From positions 1 through 64,000 of the forward strand of contig CAMTIM010000074.1 in the NCBI GenBank assembly GCA_947072565.1: a stretch of 64,000 bases of DNA, in the 5' to 3' direction. Under the pieces are notes generated by a model. The model was given only the letters and a program-made list of their open reading frames with translations. It made no database searches and was not told the DNA's origin. Made by a program: the position numbers and the translations under genes. Source of the stretch: an uncultured Peptostreptococcaceae bacterium. GTDB lineage: Bacteria > Bacillota > Clostridia > Peptostreptococcales > Peptostreptococcaceae. Below are positions 61,059 through 64,000 of the stretch, in pieces (the first letter of the stretch is position 1; each line of letters begins with the position of its first letter).

Positions 61059-63206
61059 TTGAAAAATATATTCAAAATATACAAAAGAGATTTAGCTGAT
61101 ATCTTTACTAATAAAGTCTTATTAGTAATAATAGTCGGCCTTGCGTTTTTACCATCATTATATGCATGGTTTAATATTAAAGCATCATGGGATCCATATG
61201 GTAGTACTAAAAATATATCTGTTGCAGTAGTAAACAAAGATGAGGGTGCTACTATTCAAGATGAGAAAGTAAATATCGGAGACGAAGTAGTAGAAAAACT
61301 TAAAGATAATAAAAATTTAGGTTGGAAGTTCGTTAATGAAAAAGAAGCGTTAAAAGGTGTTAACAAAGGTACATATTATGCAGCAATAGAAATTCCAAAG
61401 AATTTTTCTAAAAATTTAACTTCTTTAACATCAAATAATGTTAAAAAAGGAGAAATAATTTATACTGTAAATGAAAAAATAAATGCCATCGCTCCTAAAA
61501 TCACAGACAAAGGTGCCTCTACTGTACAAAGTGAAGTTAATCAAACAGTAGTTAAAACTGCAAGTGAGGTAGTCTTTGAAGTATTTAATGAGGTAGGAAT
61601 AGAAATAGAAAATCAATTGCCTAAATTAATAAGTTTAGAAAATGAATTAGTTCAGGTACAAAGTAAATTTAAAGATATAAATAAAACTGTAAACTTAGCA
61701 TCTGATGCTACATATAAAGTTAACAATATTGTAAAAGATTTACAAAAGGATGTTCCTTTAATTCAAGATACTATAACTAGTTCTAAAAACTTAGCAAATG
61801 ATGTTAAATCATTCCTACAAGATAGTAAGGGAAGTCTTGATAAAGTTTCTCCAATTATAAAAAGTGATTTACAAATTATATCAAATGTTGCATCTAGTGC
61901 ATCTTCAAGTGTTTCAGATTTAATAGATGCTATAAACAAAGGTGCTGAAAATATACCTGCATTAGTTGATAGCTTATATAGTAAATTGTCTACTTTATCA
62001 AATACTAGTAAAACTGTACTAGAATTTCTAAAGAAATTAGATCAATTTTCACCTAACCATCCACTTCAAGGGCCTATAGCTCAATTAGAATCTATGGTAA
62101 GTAAACTTGATACTGCAATGGCTTCTTTAGATAGTATAAAAAACCAAGTTGATAGTGGCCAAAAGCCTCCAATAGATGGTTTAAATAAAATATTACAAGT
62201 TACTAACGATGTAGCTAATACGTCATCTTCAATATTAAATAATTTTGACTCTAAAATAGCTGATCCTATAAATAATATATTTAACGAAAGCTATAAGGTT
62301 GCAGATGAGGTTATATCGGTATTAAATCAAGCACAAAAAAAATTACCTGCGGTTGAAGATATTTTAGATACCACTTTAAAATTCTCTAAGAGCGCACAAG
62401 ATAATATAAAATTCATAAAACAAAAATTACCATTAGCTGAATCTACTGTTAATGAATTAGTTGATGCTATGAAAAAAATTAACAATGGTGATAATATGGA
62501 TGACTTAGTATCTTTACTTAAAAATGATGTAATTAAACATTCTGATTTCTTAAAGCAACCTGTTGATTTAGTTACTAACAAGTTATATCCAATAGCAAAC
62601 TACGGTTCTGCTATGACACCATTTTATACTGTTCTTTCTTTATGGGTTGGTGTGTTGTTACTTATGTCATTACTTTCTACTGAAGCTCATGGAGATTATA
62701 AACCGTTTGAGATATACTTTGGTAGAGGGCTTACTTTCGCAAGTATTGCCATAGTTCAAGCACTTATAGTTAGTGTTGGTGACATATTATTACTAGGTGT
62801 AGAAGTTACTAATCCTGTACTATTTGTTTTATTATCATTATTTACAAGTATAGTCTTTACTTCAATAGTTTACTCTTTAGTATCAATTTTCGGTAACATT
62901 GGTAAAGCAATTAGTGTTGTTTTCTTGGTAATACAAGTTGCAGCATCTGGAGGAACATTCCCTATAGAAGTTACTCCACAATTTTTCCAAAATGTAAATC
63001 CATTACTACCTTTCACTTACGCAATATCTGCACTTCGTGAAACTGTAGGTGGTATATATCAACCTAACTTAATTAGAGATTTATCTGTACTAGTTGTTAT
63101 TTTGATTATACCTATTGCATTTACTTTACTTCTTAAAGGTCCAATAAATAAAGCTGGAGCCTCATTTAAAGCTAAATTTAACGAAAGTGACTTAACTGGT
63201 CATTAA
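61059..63206 (+). CDS. YhgE/Pip-family membrane protein
   Basis: A 715-residue protein. A first helix at about 17-34 (KVLLVIIVGLAFLPSLYAW) is followed by about 450 extracytoplasmic residues, mostly long helices and heptad-like coiled coil (VQSKFKDINKTVNLASDATYKVNNIVKDLQKD). Five helices fill the last 190 residues, with LLMSLLSTEAHGDYKPFEIYFGRGL and VFLVIQVAASGGTFPIEV. This matches the YhgE/Pip (phage infection protein) family, related to ABC-2 permeases and type VII secretion. GGAGGTGG precedes a TTG start at 61059. Confidence 0.9.
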   Translation: MKNIFKIYKRDLADIFTNKVLLVIIVGLAFLPSLYAWFNIKASWDPYGSTKNISVAVVNKDEGATIQDEKVNIGDEVVEKLKDNKNLGWKFVNEKEALKGVNKGTYYAAIEIPKNFSKNLTSLTSNNVKKGEIIYTVNEKINAIAPKITDKGASTVQSEVNQTVVKTASEVVFEVFNEVGIEIENQLPKLISLENELVQVQSKFKDINKTVNLASDATYKVNNIVKDLQKDVPLIQDTITSSKNLANDVKSFLQDSKGSLDKVSPIIKSDLQIISNVASSASSSVSDLIDAINKGAENIPALVDSLYSKLSTLSNTSKTVLEFLKKLDQFSPNHPLQGPIAQLESMVSKLDTAMASLDSIKNQVDSGQKPPIDGLNKILQVTNDVANTSSSILNNFDSKIADPINNIFNESYKVADEVISVLNQAQKKLPAVEDILDTTLKFSKSAQDNIKFIKQKLPLAESTVNELVDAMKKINNGDNMDDLVSLLKNDVIKHSDFLKQPVDLVTNKLYPIANYGSAMTPFYTVLSLWVGVLLLMSLLSTEAHGDYKPFEIYFGRGLTFASIAIVQALIVSVGDILLLGVEVTNPVLFVLLSLFTSIVFTSIVYSLVSIFGNIGKAISVVFLVIQVAASGGTFPIEVTPQFFQNVNPLLPFTYAISALRETVGGIYQPNLIRDLSVLVVILIIPIAFTLLLKGPINKAGASFKAKFNESDLTGH

Positions 63207-63220
63207 AATTTAACAAATAA

Positions 63221-63262
63221 AAATAGACTATATAAAGTTAACTTTATATAGTCTATTTTTTA
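63221..63262. terminator. bidirectional terminator
   Basis: AAATAGACTATATAAAGTTA and its complement with T-run lie between convergent genes. Confidence 0.88.
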
Positions 63263-63273
63263 TTATTGTATAA

Positions 63274-63702
63274 TTAATTTTCCTTTGATAAATCATCTTC
63301 ATAATATTCATATTTTTCATAAGGCTCTTCTTTGTAAGCATTTTGGTCTATGTCCATATCTTCCTTACTATCCTCTTGTGACTCATTTACATAGCTTTCT
63401 AAATCCTCTTTAGATACATGAGTACAGTTATCATAATTCATTCTTCTTGAATTAAATTCATTTACTTTTTCTTCTAATTCACTATTTTCATTGTTATCAT
63501 TATCATAATTGTATATTTCATATTCGCTATCTTGGAAATAGCCATCTTCTTCTAATTCTTTATTTAATTTATGATTTTTAATTGCCTTATAAGAAAAATA
63601 CGCTCCCGCTCCTGTTAGTACTGCACCTCCATATATCAAAGCTTTCTTCCCATTATGTTTTACTTCTTTTTGTACTTTTTTCTTAACTAAATTTTTCATC
63701 AT
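63274..63702 (-). CDS. hypothetical protein with one membrane helix and acidic tail
   Basis: A 142-residue protein. A basic N-terminus (KNLVKKKVQKEVKHNGKK) precedes one hydrophobic helix (ALIYGGAVLTGAGAYFSYKAI), and the rest is acidic and disordered (EDGYFQDSEYEIYNYDND, EESQEDSKEDMDID). It is likely a small membrane-anchored protein. ATG 63702 follows GAGGAGG; a longer frame includes that site. I do not recognise a family. Its upstream region is shared with the divergent holin-like gene. Confidence 0.65.
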   Translation of the reverse strand: MMKNLVKKKVQKEVKHNGKKALIYGGAVLTGAGAYFSYKAIKNHKLNKELEEDGYFQDSEYEIYNYDNDNNENSELEEKVNEFNSRRMNYDNCTHVSKEDLESYVNESQEDSKEDMDIDQNAYKEEPYEKYEYYEDDLSKEN

Positions 63703-63821
63703 ATCACTTTTCCTCCTCAACTTTCATATACTACAGTTATAGTATTTGTATTATTTCAATAAAAATTATACTATTTTCAAATTACATTTTTTGTCATTTA
63801 AATATAAAGGAGGTAGTCTTC

Positions 63822-64000
63822 ATGGATACAACATTATTTAATCTACTTTTAAGCTTAATCACCTTAGTGATTGCACTTGGTGGAGGTTACTTAATTAGTT
63901 TTTTAAAGCACAAAATAGGTAGCGAAAATTTAAGTAGCTATTACAAAATGGCTAAACAAGTTGTTATGGCAGTTGAACAAGCAAATCCACAATTGATAGG
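63822..64000 (+). CDS. start of a phage-type holin (LLH family), cut by the window edge
   Basis: The first 59 codons of an open frame that runs off the window. The N-terminus has a single membrane helix (LFNLLLSLITLVIALGGGYLI) followed by KHKIGSENLSSYYKMAKQVVMAVEQANP, typical of the LLH phage holins (PF09682), which continue into a basic helix. AAGGAGG precedes the ATG by 7 bases. It may belong to a prophage or to a holin-like cell-wall system beyond this window. Confidence 0.8.
   Translation, partial: MDTTLFNLLLSLITLVIALGGGYLISFLKHKIGSENLSSYYKMAKQVVMAVEQANPQLI

Noticed and set aside
1..64000. Search for mobile elements, tRNA and rRNA
   Set aside because: No transposase, integrase, terminal repeat pair, tRNA cloverleaf or rRNA segment was recognised; the region reads as ordinary chromosomal backbone.

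Overview
The window is an AT-rich (roughly 28 % GC by eye), gene-dense bacterial chromosome segment. Strong AGGAGG-type ribosome binding sites, sigma-A promoters (TTGACA/TATAAT-like), TPP and lysine riboswitches, many short U-tailed terminators, and the gene set (thiSFGHE, selenium-dependent molybdenum hydroxylase accessories, a pyridine-nucleotide-independent type of thioredoxin reductase, reverse rubrerythrin, AsdA, TerD stress genes) all fit an anaerobic, low-GC Firmicute. Peptostreptococcaceae (Romboutsia/Paraclostridium/Intestinibacter type) is my best guess. This is an inference from gene content, not a database result. I see no rRNA, tRNA, insertion sequence, CRISPR array or integrase.

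Layout. 0-5 kb: a GntP-family permease divergent from an XRE-cupin regulator with a striking palindrome between them; BioY overlapping a DUF1284 gene; a secreted SH3b3-NlpC/P60 hydrolase; a SHOCT-like small protein. 5-9 kb: PlsC, then yqeB-xdhC-moaA (molybdenum enzyme maturation). 9-12.8 kb: TPP riboswitch, terminator, thiS-thiF-thiG-thiH-thiE. 12.8-16.5 kb: recQ, a small membrane protein and a DegV protein. 17-22 kb: an AgcS symporter, an ArsB/NhaD-like permease with an unknown partner, and thioredoxin with an FFTR-like reductase. 22-26 kb: a two-component system, a lipoprotein and an HTH/Lys-rich/RHH protein. 26-33 kb: an orphan PTS IIC protein with a CcpA-type site and structured leader, a pentapeptide-repeat channel-like protein, an L-box-controlled NhaC-family (lysine) transporter, and aspartate decarboxylase AsdA.

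33-44.7 kb is the most distinctive block: a Ter stress-response locus read on the minus strand (three TerD paralogues, a Ca-type P-ATPase, YceG, TelA, then HpcH/HpaI-like lyase, PRTase-TRSP, StiP/PELOTA and a HAD phosphatase). The last four form the predicted nucleoside-like-metabolite module of Ter systems, set off from the membrane/TerD part by two hairpins. 44.8-64 kb: AsnB; an aminotransferase-ECF S-component pair behind an inverted-repeat operator and a candidate approximately 75-nt RNA; an exported superoxide dismutase; YdjM-, VTT- and MscS-type membrane proteins; an alpha-glucoside PTS operon with an EEP-family enzyme under apparent cre and LacI-type control; reverse rubrerythrin; AIM24; a sugar ABC ATPase; PucR; MntP; a YhgE/Pip protein; and, at the edge, the start of an LLH-family holin.

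Start codons were moved inwards from the longest open frame in many genes because the Shine-Dalgarno sequence lies inside it; these cases are stated per gene.
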